Shown: positions 48,301 through 62,500, counted from the first letter of the stretch. The stretch: 64,000 nucleotides of DNA from Rallus limicola (GCA_022605955.1 JAKCOZ010000039.1:2542001-2606000), one strand, 5' to 3'. Notes: generated from the sequence alone by a model not told the origin. Translations and numbers: made by a program.

Positions 48301-50535
48301 TGTAATTTCGATTATGTGTGTATTTTTAATTTATGCATGTGTATTCCTCACATTTTTAGAGTACTTTAAAGGCATGCCTGTGTCAAAATGTGGCCATTTT
48401 TAATTTCCCCAAACAGAAAACTTGAAGAACAATGTGTTTTGGTGTCCGCAAACCCGAGGAGGAGAGAACAAGTTGCCATGCTAACGACTAAACTATTCTT
48501 TGGCCCAACACGTTCTTTGCATCTCAGAGCTGTTTGTTCAAACGCCAGACTTGCTTAAAGAGTGATACTGTGGGATTGGTGTATTTAGGGGAGTCAGGAC
48601 CAAAATTAATTAGTACTTTTCTGAGGTTAAAGCCAGCATCTTTAAACCTCATCCTGGAAGCTGTTGCATCTGTGAAGCTTGCGTGTGTTCCCTAGTGCAA
48701 GGGACTAAATGGGTGGCAGGTACCCTGTGAAATTTGAGCAGTTTTGAGCTGACATTCCCTGTTGAAACAATTCTTGACCTCAAGAGGTGTCTACCCACAG
48801 TTTTTCCCCTTTGGGAGACTTGAATATTTAGTGCATAGAAAGCATCTTGGTAAATAAAACACTTATGGATATGCATTTGGGGTTTTTTTGGTGAGGATTT
48901 TGGAAGATTGTAGACAGTTTTGAAGTAGTATATACATGATGCTGTACGCTGTTCTGTTGGGCATTTAAGTTGTGGAAAGACCTCCACATGTCTGTGTTAA
49001 ATTTGCCTTCTTAACGTTCAAAGATGCTGGTTAAGACAGGCAGCGTCGGTGCCTTTCTTAAATGAAACAGATGACTTCAAACCTTTGGGACTGCAGCCTG
49101 AAAACTCTGCCTGTCATCAGCTGGGTTGTAGTTTCTTTAATCACTGGTGCAAAGTACATTCCTTAAAAAGATGATCTTGCTTCAGTTCTTTATAGCTGGG
49201 ACCTGTCAAGATGGGAAGGTTCAAATTAGAGCCGACACGTTTAAAATTCTGCTCGTCTTGGGGGCAACACACAAGATTAATAAATGAAATGGTCCCTGGA
49301 TGCTCGGAAGTAGTGTTGTCAGATGAGCACTGTTCCAGTTCCTACTCTAGTCTCGAGTACTCTCTGCTAAAAAGTGGATATAAAGAATAGCACTTTCACT
49401 GCTGACCTGGCTTCCTACTTTAATGGGTCCGTGTGCAGTTAATGGGAAAGCTCTGCTGGATAGGTGTTTTGCTCTCAAATCTCCGATTGGGCGCCTGGCC
49501 TGTGTTTATTTTTGGACGAAGCAGACATTCCGGAGCAGAAAGTATAAATCAGGAAATGCAAGAAAATAGGGTGTACTGAGCGAGATAAACACACTTGTAA
49601 TGTATCTGGGAGAATGGTTGCTTCCTCTCCTTCACCCCCAGTGGGTTTTGTTAATAATGAGAATTATTGTAGCATGGGAGATGTTCCGAAACACGGGGGT
49701 GCTGTAATTAGTGGAGATGATACGGTGCTGTTTAGTTAAATGGCAAGAGATGTTACAAGAATTAACTTATTTGGAGTCTTTATATATGTGTATATATATA
49801 TTTTAGATATCCTAAATCATTCTGGAGCAATAAAAGTAAATTAATTAAATTCCCCACTGTGTTTTTGTTTGCCTTAGTGGATAACACCAGCCATTTAGGA
49901 ACTGAGCCTTCACAAAGTTTCTAAACTCTTCCATATGGTGACATTTGACAGTGCCAAGTCCCAGTAGTCACTTCCTGTTTGTTTCTGGTATACATTTCTC
50001 ACCAACTACCATAGCTTGTTAATTCACCTAAGTGTAAAGTGCTGTGGTTGATACCGGTGTTAGAAGTCATGAACCTCATGCTCTGCAATGTAACCTGCGT
50101 TTTATAGCTTTGATGGTTGCTGATTTATTCAGCTGAGTAGCAGTTTGTTCCTTTCTGGTTAAGGAAACATAATTTTTAGATACCAGGAGTTTTCAGGAGA
50201 ATGCTACAGTAGCAAACTCAACCCTGCTGTGGATCCTGTATGTGCATTAGGATTGTCTGGACCCTCACAGCTTCAAAATGTATTGTAATTTGCAATTTAT
50301 TTTGCAACGGAGCTTACATGTATATCACAAAGCTTTATCATTGTCTTTACACAGCATGGGGCAGAACTAAAGTGGCCAAGTATGTTGAAATCGTCCTCAA
50401 GTGTCTTGGCACCTGGCAGTACCTACAGAAAAGATTGAACGGTGCTGTAGAATATCTTTCTGCAGTATTCGTAGTTTCCATCATTTTCTCTCTGCATTTA
50501 ACTTAGTTGCTCAGTATGTGCACTGTATAGACATC

Positions 50536-50590
50536 TGTGGTGGGCACCTATGGTGGGCATCTGGCCTCCAGCCAGGGTTAAACCACCACA
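50536..50590. mobile_element. 55-base LTR-terminus insertion with perfect 5-base duplication
   Basis: The insert begins TGTGGTGG and ends CCACCACA, a perfect 8-base inverted repeat in TG...CA form. It is flanked on both sides by acatc (50,531-50,535 and 50,591-50,595). The 40 or so bases at its right end match the terminus of the LTR at 29,007-30,171 (shared CTGGCCTCCAGCCAG and AAACCACCACA). The left 15 bases supply a second, inverted copy of the terminal TGTGGTG. It has no coding capacity. Clean duplication and paired ends argue for a genuine integration of a tiny LTR-end molecule; an LTR reduced by internal deletion after insertion is the alternative. Confidence 0.75.
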
Positions 50591-53500
50591 ACATCCTTCC
50601 TAAAATGTTTCACCAACTTTTTTCCACAACGGTTGTAAAATCTCTGGCAAATTCGATTCCTTCCCTCCACCCAGGGGTCCTTAGCCTAATTTTTAACTGA
50701 AATATTCAGAACTGGTTCATCAGTGTATGTTCCTGGTACGTGCAGACACACATAGGCACAGAGTCGTATATTTAAGTTTTCATATATGTATTATTCAGTT
50801 CTAGATTAGGCCCGGACAAGGTAAACCAGTTTTTAGCATGAAATGGTGTACAATACTTATTGCTTCTCATACTTGCTGTATCGCTGCATAAGCTTTCAAA
50901 AAAAGGAAAATTAATGGAAAATTTCAGCTGGTGATGTGATAGTTTTGGGAAGTTAAAGTGACTGAACGCGCTACGTAGAAGTGAGCAGGCTTAGAATGGA
51001 AAGAGTTACACTATTTAAGGCACAGTGGTCATTACCACTCCAAATCCTGACACATGTTTGTATAAAACTGAAATGAAATCTGCTAAGGCATTTTAGTGAT
51101 GCATGCATTGGCAAAGCTTAAATTGCTAGCTAAGTACCAGAAAGGAGGAGCTTGTAGTGTTTTTTAGTAGGTATTTGCAAGCAGGTCTTCAAAGAAAATG
51201 TTCCTTTTGTTTGTTTGTTTGAAATTATTTTTTATTTTCAGACTCTTTAAAGGATTAATGCTATTTTGTGCTGAAAAATAACAGATATTATCCTGGGTTT
51301 TTTTCTTTTTTTTTTTTTACTTTTTCCCCAGCCAGCTGGTGAGCTGTGAATGTGAAAAAAAAGACGAGATAATCACACTCTCATCTTTAATATAAGAGAT
51401 TTTGATTGTTTTGTGTTTTGTTCCGAGGAGCTAGGGAATGCTTTTCTGCCAAAGAGATCAGGTAAAACACGCCGAGCTTGTTGTTCAGTTTAGAGAGCAT
51501 TTCTAGTTTTAAGAAGCACAAGAAGAGACTAACTCAGGAATAAATGAAACTGGGAATCCCTCTCTGAGATGCCTTATCTTGTGAACTTCATGTGCACAGC
51601 CCCGAAGACACGTAACAGCTGTGCCAGGGCTCAAGAAAGGACTATTCTATAGCTGGATCTTTATCCATGTAAGGCTATATAGATAATTTGTTGACATTTT
51701 GAATTGTTTCCAGCAGTTACATCAGAAGCCAAGGTGGAGGATGCTGTATGACTACTGTATGACTAGCTGGACTAGCCAAGTTAGTTTGGGTATCTGTAGC
51801 AGAATATATAGAATTGCACTGATTATTTTCTTTTAAAATTGAAGTAGTGATCACAAGAATAGCCTGGCTATCACAAAGCCTTTATCTGACGGGAAGCATT
51901 GAATCATCTTGATTTACAGAAGATGACAAAAGACAGCTTAGACCAATCTTCTTGCCCTGGAAAGCACCAAAAGGCTGTCTGTTTGTTTTTAAACAATGTT
52001 ACTATCTGAACTCTGACCAACCATGCTTCTGGTAAGGGATCTGTAGCACAACATATATAGCCTGGAGACCTCCGAATCTAAGTGCAGCAAGAGGGTAATA
52101 CAAAGTGCTGTGTGTTTGCGTGTGGATTTATTGAAACTCAGGATATGGAGGTTTCAGTATAAAAGAATGCCTCTGTAGCCATCCTTATGTTTTGGTTTCT
52201 TTCCTCTGATAGGGGTTAACTAAGGCATAGTTTGGTGTCTTGTCAAGGTAGTTAGTAGCTCACTTGCAGAGGAATCACAAGACCAGGATTTTGTTCTGGC
52301 TGGCCGTTAGGTTTTTTGAGATTCTTTATAGTTGTTCGTAACGTGGGTGGCTGTGATGTTATAAAGTTATTGGCAGCATGGCTGGCTTTGCTTATTTTCC
52401 CCTGTTTGGTACTTTGGTACCTGGACTTTGTCTTTTATGAGGAGAGAGAACTCTGTCTTTCACCTTTGTATTTGCCACCGCCCTACTTTAATGTTTTGTC
52501 CTCTCTCCTCCTGCCTCCAAAAAGTAAGCTGTGTTCTCCAACATCTCCTTTTAAAAAATTAAGAACAGGCTACCGAGTTAACATTAACAATTTAGCCATA
52601 ATTGGAGCTCTGTTATACTAAGTTCAAGCTCCAACTTCCCATTTGCTAGCAATGGCAAAAAAAGAAAAAGAAGCCTAGCTTGGGGGCATACACGTCCTCC
52701 ACATGATAATAAAAAGAGACCTCATTCTTTCTTAATGTAAACATTACATTTTTCACAGCAAACAAGCTTAATGCTGACCCAAAATAAATATTATTTCATT
52801 GATATGCTAAAAATAAGACCACTGCATTAGATGCTATTTAAAATGAAATAAGAGATTTATTCTAGTAAAACATTTAAGCACATACTGAAACACTTCAGTT
52901 GTCCTGTACACTTTTATATGATTAATTACTTCTTAAAATTAAGCCGGCGCTTAAGTGCTTGTTGGCTGTGGGCCATGAAAATTTTGTACATGAAGTCAGA
53001 ACGTAGTTGACTTATAAAACTTTTACCATGTAGGAATTATCCTGATAGATTGCACAGTTATGAAGAAAGAGCAAATCTTTTTTTTTTTCCTTTTTTTTCC
53101 CCCTCCAGCTGAGTTTTTCATTTGATTAATGTTCCCATTTAGGAATATTTCACCCCTTAGATACTGAAAGCACAATAACAAAAACCTGAGCTATACTCCT
53201 GGGAGAGTTAACGTTACTGTAATGAATTCAGCAAGGTTTTACACTTGATGAGAATTTATTTATTAGATGGGATTTGTGAAGATCTGAACCATTCATTTCC
53301 TTGCCTTTAAACGTTTGGGGTTTGCAAATGGTGTGAGATCGTGCTACGTTATTGTCACTTAGCAACCTTAATAGGGTTTTGAAGCTGAATAGTAGCTTGT
53401 GGGTGATGAGTCTCCCTATGTATTTGCTTGGTGGGAAGCAACATGAGCCCCTGTGTGGGCAACTGCACGGAGGATGCGTGTCCAGCTCATGCCAGGGTCT

Positions 53501-56142
53501 TTCTAGATGCCCTCACTGAGGAGAGCTGGCTGTGCCCTTGGTGTCATTTTGCACTTCTGGCATACTTTCGTGCTGGGAAGATCTGCCGAGGTTTTTCATG
53601 CCTGCGGAGATTTAAGTGGATCTAAAGGGCTGTCATGCTGCTCTGGTCAGTTATGTCCTGTTGTGTGATTGCTTAAATTTAGCAACCGAGTTTGACTAGC
53701 TTCAGTTTCACAGCTTGTAGTCCTTATTGCCACTGCGATGCTCTGGAGCGAGAAGGAGGTCGGTGTCTTCCCAGCTCTTGGTGAAAAGGGTGGCTTGTTC
53801 TGGTTCAGCTAAGGATGTCAAAGGGTCAGCCTGGCTAACCAGTGGTCCTGGCCACCCATCGGGCAGAGACTTCTTCCCTCCCTGTGCCCACTCTCTGTTG
53901 ATCTCAAGGACGGGCACATACTTCTGTGTTTGTTTCAATGCTCCCATAGAGACATCTTGCTTCTTGATCTCTCCTTCCTTTCCTGCCTGCTGCTGTCATG
54001 GTTTCTTCAGGAATTTGAACAGAGAAAGGATGACATCCCATTTCCTTTCAGCCTGTTGCCTCTGCAAGGTTTCTCCCAGTAATCCCCATAAAGAGAGGAG
54101 CTTCACAAACCACAAAGTTTGCTGAGCATGGAGTGTCAGAGAGGGTGCAGAGATGTAAGGTTGCTCCTCTGGGTAGTTTTACTCTGCCCTGCATCCTCCT
54201 TCAGTGGTAGTGATTAATCTTGGGAGCAGATGGTGTACTGGGGAGCTAGTGACCTGAAAACCAATGCACCCTTTTTGGGGATTTTCCAGCTATTACTGTA
54301 ATTTTTTGCCTGATGTCTTGGGGAACTTCACAAAAGTTACTCTATAGACAAACATTGATTGGCTTCAGACTCCAGGGTCTGTTAAAGTGAAAAAAGAGAG
54401 AGAACAAAGGGTAAAAGCTTGGTGTGTCAAGGATTCCATCACTGAAAAAATATGGGGGTGTTCAAGGTGAAACAGTAATTCTTTCTATTGTATATTAATG
54501 TGATATATCTATAATACATGGATTCTGCCTGGAAAGAATGCCAAGAAGATGCAGGTCTGCAACGGGGATAGTGTGAGTTACCTGGGTGTGAGATGAAGAG
54601 CCAATGGTTCTGATTAAACCAGAGCTTTTAAGGAAATTAAGAAAAATATTTTTATCATGTACACAGTTTCTCATTACAGGCAAAATAAAAAGGAATAACC
54701 TTCAGAGGCACCTGTCTGATGTTGTTAAACTTTCTTTTCTTTCCCCTGAGTGAAGTTGTTTACACAAACTTTGCATATAACCTGGAATGTCTGCACAATA
54801 ATGCTTTTGTAGAGGGGAAACCAGAATTTAAGAAAACTTCTTCTTGCATCTGAGTTAGCTGCATCTTTGGTTTGGGTTTTGATGTTGGGTTTTTTTTTTT
54901 TGTTATAAATGAATGCTGGGCTAACACACATTTGTATGCTGCTTCTTGCTTGCTTCTGGAAGCAGGCAAACTTCAGGAAGCAAAGAAAGGACCTTTACCT
55001 GTACTGAGTCCACTGGTTAACATTTTATAGAGAGAACATTCTGGTCAATGTGCCTCAAAACTATGTGCAGGCAAGATAAAATTTGTACCTGAGACATTTT
55101 ACTGCTTAAGCCAGTGGTGTCCAACCTTCCCCAATAATCCACTGGCAAGTAAGCTTTCAAAAATTCAAAGGCAGTTACACAAGTTAGGGTCTGTGCTTGT
55201 ATCTTGTCTAGCAGATAACAACCTTTTCCAATTGCCTACATTAAAAAAAAAAAGAAAAAGTCTGGGCTTCAGAGGGTTGACAGATTTCTATCTGTGCCCC
55301 TGATGCTGCATCACAAAACTCTGTTCTGCCGCTTCTTCAAAGGAAAAGAAGATCCTACTAAGTACAGAACTTCTGAGGAGCTCTTGTCAAAAGCAAGCTA
55401 TTAAATGTGCTGGTAGTGTCAAGCTGTTTGCTTAAAAACCCATCAATGCTTTTGCGTATTATCTCATGTTACCTGGTGTTGCCAGGTGAATACAGCTGCA
55501 GTGAACAGCTGTTTTAAAAAAAAATAAAAATTAATCTTTATTACATTTCCTTTAAGCTTTGTGTTTTCCCATAGTTCTGATTATATGTACACTTCAAATG
55601 ATCTTACTTCGTGCATAGAGAGACGGGCAATTCTCTGTGTGTGTGTGTGTGTATGTGAAACAATACTGACTTTTTTTTCCTTGCTTGCCCTGTTTAGGGT
55701 GAAAAAAGATCAGTTTTTCACTTAGTCGCTGTGTGCACCACTGAGGAGGAGATAAAAGGAGTTTACATCACAGGTTCTGCTCCTTCCCCACCCTTCCTCA
55801 GCCAGGGATCTGCTGCCAACAGTTTTACAAAGAGCTCCTATTTCAAATTACCCTTTGAGCCCATGATAAACCTGTGTCCCTGGGAGGCTGTCTCACAGTG
55901 GGGAGTTGGAAATGACTGGGAAATCTGATGTTTTTCTGTTTGAGTAAAAAAAAATAAAAATTCACAGCCAGGGGAAGAGACAAATGAGCTTCTGCTGAAT
56001 TTTATGCTAGGGATGATTATACCTTTTCTTTCAAATATACACCAAGGTTATTTATAGCTAATCCATGGTTTAAATTGCCATGTGTGAGAGAGGTTATAAA
56101 AAGGGACGTTTTCTAGAAGAAAAAAAATATTTATGGGGTTTG

Positions 56143-56290
56143 TTACAGAATCATAATAGTAATTTGGGCTAGAAGAGATGTTGGGAGGTCATCTGGTCCC
56201 ATGCTTGTGCTCAGAGGAGGGATGTTTTCAAAGCAGTGTTGGATTGCCCAGAGCTGTGTGTCTCTGAATGTTGTACAGATGGCTAGAATA
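56143..56290 (-). mobile_element. CR1 LINE 3'-end fragment, old
   Basis: In minus orientation, TTACAGAATCATAATAG followed by GGGCTAGAAGAG, GGAGGTCATCTGGTCCC and TGCTCAGAGGAGGG reproduces the start of a CR1 3' region in reverse. It fades after about 56,290. It lies within DGKH intron 1, antisense to the gene. Confidence 0.8.
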
Positions 56291-58692
56291 TGGATCCTGA
56301 TTTACTTCAAATTAAGTATTCTCTTTCTTCCTTTTACACAGGTGTGTCTGGTGGGGGAGATTTTTCAATATTTAAAGGCTTGCTTAACAGCCTTCAGAAG
56401 CAAAAATACCCCACCTCCTCACACCTTGTAACGTGGAGCAGGAGTGAAATGGTGTGCTTGCTGTCTATTTATAGATTCAGAAATGTGCCAGTGTACACTT
56501 ATTATACCTAATTAGGAGTATTTTAAGTAACTTTTTGTTTGCATTACAGATAAAGCTGTGTGATTGCAGATCAATGGCATGGAATCCTGTCATGCCTTAT
56601 CAAGGTCTAAAGTCTTTCTCCTCTATCTAAATTAAACCTCTCTGGACTGACTGTTGTTTCAAATAGTCTCCCTACTATAGCTGTGATTTATTTTCTGTAA
56701 GACCATTTGTGTGCTGCTTTAGTTAAAATTTGAAAGTTAGAATCTTAAGAGGTATTTGGGGGAATTGGGAACTAAACTAGAATTTTCTACAAAAGGAAAT
56801 TGCAAGAGCTGGAATTATTTCCATGTTTGTTTTTGTTTCTGATGTCTTTCTGCATCACGTTCTGGGGTTTGACTGAGACAGAGTTGGTCAAGATGCAGTT
56901 GAGGGTATCTGGATAGTGCTGCAACATCTTCACCACTCTTCCCACATCACTGGATGTGATTCTACACCTCTTTCAGGTGGTGACAGATAACTCAGAGGTC
57001 ATTGGTATGGTACGGGATAGGACCCATCTAAATGCAGCAAAGAAATGCCAGGCATAAGGACTTTTTAAAATACAGGTTTCTTGACCCTTTGTGTCCTGGA
57101 TATACTTTTAATGCTTTCCATCTGGTAAATTATTTGTCATGGAAGTGATTATAAAACTTTTTAACCTATGCACTTTGGTTGAAAGACTGTATGTCTCTTG
57201 TTTGAGCCCAGGCTTGATCTTTCCTTTTATATCACCTTGGACCACTTAAACTTTGTCAGTTGTTGCTAATATCACTAATCAGTTTTGCCACAGCATGTAG
57301 CAATGGAGAAATAGTGATTCCAACTCTTCCCCCCAAGGTGTTAGGCAGTACTCAACCTCTGATTCTCCATGTGTGCAGAATTCTAGTGTACAGAAAAGAC
57401 CTTGTGTGCTTTTCTTTTACTGGGGAGGTATGCAAGATAACTTACACTAAACAAAATTTGTGCTAAGATGTATGACAAAAATAATATGCAGTGTCCCCAG
57501 AGGAAAATAGTTGTTAACACTGAATTTGGCTTGAAAAAAAAGGATCAGTGATGAATGCCTAAGAATATGTGCCAGGCTGTAGTACTGCTGCCTTAGAAAC
57601 ACGTGTAATAGAACTTTTGTTCTCTGGGTAGCTACAGACTGTATAAAATTACTATTCATCTGATAGGTATAGATAAGGAAAAATGTTCTGACATCTAGGG
57701 TTTAATGGTGGCTTTTGTTTTAATTGCAAAATTACCTTATTTTTAGATGGAAAGGTTGAAAATCACTAGCAGGATCTTATTAAGTGGTATAATAGGCTAA
57801 GTTTTTCTGTTCTTTGGAGCCTCCTAAATTTGAATGAATCTCTACTTAATTTTTACCCTAGGGAATTGAGCTTACAGAGGGAATTTCTATACGTCCTATC
57901 TGAAAATTGATGATGATTATTATTCCTTAATAATTGTATATAGCTTGGTTATTCTCATCTTTACAGCTGTTTCTTTCAGGTTTAAAATTCAGGAAAAGCA
58001 GTGCCAGGCATGAAGCCTGCAGTTCAGGCAGTTCCTTGACAAAGTTCAGAGTAGCGCCTATTATAGAAGCACTGTTTATATAGTTCCAGTTAAGAACATC
58101 ATAGCATGTCTATTACAACTATCTCCTTTTATATATCGGCTATAAAAACTAATTCTAAACTGAAACAAGAATGTGGTCTGGATGTTTTATTGCTCGGAGT
58201 TAATATATAGTGAAAGCCTGTTTGAGAGGATTCAAGAATAAATGCTGCTCATGGTTGCGGTCTCTTGGCAACCTGTGCTGGGCTGGGAGCATATAGACAA
58301 GCAGCTGCCTGAGCAGTGGTGGGAGTTTTTGGTTGTCTTTGTTATTTTCACAAGTTGCACAGTGAAGAGTACGATTTGAAATGTCAGCATCCTGGGATTT
58401 GGATAAGGGGGGGGAGGAGGTAGAGGCGCTTAGCATTCCTAAAAGCTTCCGCAGAAGAGAGTGAAGGATGGAGAGGGCAAGCCAGGAGAGTTTCATCAGG
58501 GCAGTTTAAATGGATAGTAACGTGTGGGATGGCTTCCTTCTGAAGCTAGATCAAAGCAGAGGTAGAGGATTGTTTGCAAACAGCGAAGTAACTTGGGAAC
58601 AGCTTTCTGGGCAGTGTTTTGGAGACCTGGAACTACACATCCCGGTGAATGCTTAGCTTGACTGTCTCTTTCAGTGATCTCTGTCTTCTTTC

Positions 58693-58717
58693 TTTTTTTT
58701 TTTTTTTTTTTTTTTTT
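58693..58717 (+). repeat. 25-base T homopolymer
   Basis: Twenty-five T in a row preceded by a TTCTTTC pyrimidine stretch. On the minus strand this is a poly-A tract, but I recognise no retrocopy upstream of it. Confidence 0.9.
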
Positions 58718-59489
58718 GGCCTGGGTGTGAGCATAACGTTGCCAAGAACTAGAACTGTTGTAGCTTCTAGGGTGCCTTCATGTGTCGTCACAGCCAACAG
58801 GCTTAAATGAAGGCTCAGTGGAGGAGAGGGCGCTCAGTGCACCAGCCAGGAAGGACGTAGTACTTGGTCCACTTGTGTGCAAGCTCCTGCTCTGAACAGA
58901 GAGCCAGAGGTAACGAAGTAAGGAGTAACTCTGGAGTATAGGACTGTGTGTGTGATTTTAGTTGTGCACTTTGCTTAGTGCACACGTAGCTTTTCTGTGT
59001 TCGTAGTAAGCAGATGACACTGAGGAAGTTTACAGTGAACAAGAAACAGGATTTAAGTGCCTGTAGATTGTGGTGGCTCCCACATGTGTGGGCCTAAGTG
59101 GCCTGGTCAGTAAGGTGACCTGTGGGTGTCCCGTCCCTAGCACCGCGTCAGGTATTGCCTGTCATAATGGCTTTGTAACAGCTTTTCTACTGGAAGCTAG
59201 TGATGATTATGGGACACGCTTAGTCCTGTGGGTGGATCTTAAAAGGGAGGCTGGTGCCTGGAGGGCAGAGTTCAGCCTATGAAATTGTTCATTATTTTTC
59301 TGTAATCTGTAGTTCCTGAGGCAATCCATGTTTTTGTTTTCCTTATTTCTCCTCATGTGGGTCCTTACCCATTAATTAATTGTAGTGTTTCTTTTAAGAA
59401 TATATTTTTAATTGCTGATATTAGAGTCCAAATAGTAAAATATGACTGCTCATCTTCTTAAAAATCCAGCTAACCCATCTCATCTTTTA

Positions 59490-59568
59490 GGAGTGAAATG
59501 ATGAGGATTGGACTTGATGATCTCCTGAGGTCCCTTCCAACACCTACAATTCTGTGATTCTGTGATGA
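59490..59568 (+). mobile_element. CR1 LINE 3'-end fragment, very short
   Basis: TTGGACTTGATGATC, TGAGGTCCCTTCCAAC and terminal ATTCTGTG ATTCTGTG units (about 59,550-59,565) identify the last 75 or so bases of a CR1 in plus orientation. It lies in DGKH intron 1, in the sense of the gene. Confidence 0.9.
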
Positions 59569-62500
59569 TGTTCTAAGCCCTGTATGTCTTTGGGAGGATA
59601 AGAGCTTACTTTAATTTAGAAATATTTGTTTCCCCAGTTGTTTGCTACACAAATGTGGAAGGCATAGTGGTCTGGTGGAATCAAGGGGCTGGGCTATGGA
59701 TGCAGGTATTGGAAGCCCTTCTGGAACTGTTACGAAATTCTCATTTTGCAAGGCATGTGTGTTCTGAAATGTGCATTCTCATGCCATAATTATCTGTACT
59801 TATGACGTGAGCTTCTTTTTTAAAGCCTATCTGTCAACCTGGAAAGGCCAGATTCTTTTCTCTTTTTCTTCTTTTTTGTTTCCCTTCCCAAATGATCTTG
59901 GGGATTCTTCTGAAAACCTTTTTTAATTTTTGAGGAGAAAGTTACAGCTCCTAAGCTGAGGTGGGTAATAAAGTCTATTCAACACTTGTTTTAAATGCCT
60001 TTTCATTTTTTTCTTTAGTCAAATAAATGGACCTGTGACCACTGTAACTAACAGACCTGTGAGGTGGAAAGGGGGGATGTCTGCCATCAGTGAGCTTTTT
60101 AAAGTTGTTTTCTATTCTCGTGGCTTTTCTTTTCTAAAACAACTGCATAGCTTCAAAGGACTTTTGTGTTGCAGTGGACACCAGGGTAGGGTACTAGGTC
60201 ATAGTGATGATCAGATATGGCAAAATGCCCATCAACAGCTATTTTCTTGGCTGAGATACGCATTATGGCCTGTTGTAAAAGCAGCAGTGTAGGAATTTGT
60301 GCTAAGGCAGGATCATTCTGCCTGCTCCTGTGTCAAGCAGAGGCATTCCCTTCCAGCTTTCATAAAAACCTCAGCATTTTGGGGTGTAATTTTACATTCT
60401 CACCTTTCTTTTTTACAGCCTGTATGTCACGATTACCATGCTTCTTCCTGTGATGGTGGTGATGATAATTACTACTATTTGTATTGGATTCTGCTTTACA
60501 TCTTCAGCTGATAAACTGAGGAGGTGTCTCTCTGGAGGACAGTAGTGCCATACTGAGGTGCCCTAGCTAGCCCAAATGAACTTGCTTGCCTTCTGAATCC
60601 AGTGCAGCTCCCTCTCAGGGTTTGCTCCTAACGGAGCTAATTAGCTGGGGTGTTACATCATGCTCAAGCGGTTATCTTGCTTCCAGTTCCAATGTGCTTC
60701 ATTTAGCAGTAGCTTACATATCTCTGCAAAACATGGCATTGTATTGTGTAGGCCTGTCTCAAAATACTTACGAGGAGAGATTTATAACAGGGTGCTCAGT
60801 TCTGCTTCCTTATCTCTTTGGTCTTTGCACAGTGGTGAATTAGCTGCTCGGTTTGAGATAATTTCTACCACACTGCTGAAGACCTCTTTATGCGTAAGGG
60901 AGCCAGCCTTGTCATGGCCTCCTGCCCTCTGTGCTTCACTCTGTCAAGGTAGTGATTGTCCCAGAGCAACCTGCTTTTGTTTCTCTCTGTGCTTATTTAA
61001 GAGCATGCTATCTGAAGGATTACATGAGGGGGAAGAGGGAATTGTGTGCTACTGCTTTTACCAGGAGAGGAGAATCCAAAACCTTGCCTGCTTTCTATAG
61101 GGACGTTATTTGATTTTTCCCCACCTGCATGGTGCAATGAAGTACAATTAAACAGTGTAGAGAAGGCTCCAGGAGCATCCTTGTACTCACCTTAGCTCAT
61201 TCAAGGACCTAGATCAATGGTATGAGGAAGAATGGTCTCCTGTTTTCAGTCTCTTAGTACCTTGTGATCTGTGTGCCCAGTAAGTGGTTAATGTAAAGCT
61301 GAAGTGGAAAGAAAATCAAAGTGCCCTAGTCCAGGTGAAACTGCCAACACTATGAGATGGTCTAATCAGGATCAGAGCTTCCCCAGTTCAAAATTTTCCA
61401 ATGTGTGTTTGTTGCTTTTAAAAATTTGTTTGTTTTTTTAATTGTCCATTGACCTAAGAAATAGAGTTATTGTGGTTAACAATACTGTTAAAACACACAC
61501 TGACAAAATCCAGATAACTCGAAGTTGGGCTGACACTTGATCCTTTACTCATACTATTGTTCCATAATATTTTTTCCTCCATGACATCATGAACTAGGAA
61601 AGTGCCAACATTTTTTTCAAACTGCCTAGCCTTTTCTTCCTTCATGCCATAACCTTTATGTTTAAAAATAACCTCTTAAATTTTTAGGTTTGTTTTTTTT
61701 TTTTGTTGTTGTTGCTGTTGTTGTTGTTATGTAGTGCTCATTTTTAGAGGAACCTGATGGCCATGTGAGAATTTTTAACTTCTGCAGTGTTTTTGCCACC
61801 ATGTATTCCAAGCAGTTGGCACATGCATTTATCTGCAGGGGTACAATGACATTTTTCTCAGCAGCTGTATCCATGACAACAACTGGGAATGTCCATGCCT
61901 CCTCTTTAGTTTTCAGAAGAAAATGAATTCTTACCTTCCTAATGAAAGGCCTGGAAGCAAAAACTGTGCAATTTTAATCATGGCATATCCCCTTCAGCCA
62001 TTCAATAATAGCCTCTCCCAAGTGTTTTGATATCAAGAAAGTATCAAACAAGTAAAATTAAAACATGTGTGTCCATTGTGCACAGAGAAAGAACGAGGCT
62101 CTGTTCCATCACCGCCCGCTGCAACCTAGGATGAATTGTGCAAGTGTTTAAAAAATGAGGGTACTTGGGAAGTTTGTTTTATTTTCGTTGTTGACATCTG
62201 TACAAAGTATGTAATTTAAACATTTAAGTTCAGAGATGTGGGGAAGAGTGTATCATCATGAAATGCATTTTTGTACTGTGACAGAACTGGTCTCCCTTTG
62301 TGCCTGACGATCAGAGTTACTCCTGAGTAGTGCTCTGTCTTGTCTCTCAATGTAATTTTGAACTCCAGTGAGCAATAGGTGAAGTGATACTGAAGTAGTA
62401 GATGGGGCAGATGTCCCGAGAGCGCTCTGCATCCAGCAAGTCCAGATTGACTTATTTACATGCCTACACGGGAGTTGTTGATGCTGAATGCTCTTGAAAA

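Noticed and set aside
55085..55200. Possible hAT-type transposon fragment (GTGTCCAACCTTCC word)
   Set aside because: Only a dozen or so bases recall such elements. No terminal repeats or 8-base duplication were seen.
58681..58720. Poly-T run as the tail of a processed pseudogene on the minus strand
   Set aside because: No recognisable coding sequence adjoins it and no flanking duplication was seen, so it is treated as a simple repeat.
59067..59100. Another TGTGGTGG start like the LTR-end insertions
   Set aside because: It continues into a short CCCACATGTGTGGG hairpin without LTR similarity, a matching CCACCACA end or a flanking duplication.
60660..61100. 146-codon plus-strand frame in DGKH intron 1
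   Set aside because: No domain, no splice logic, no resemblance to known proteins. Overlapping frames of similar length occur nearby, so it fits chance.
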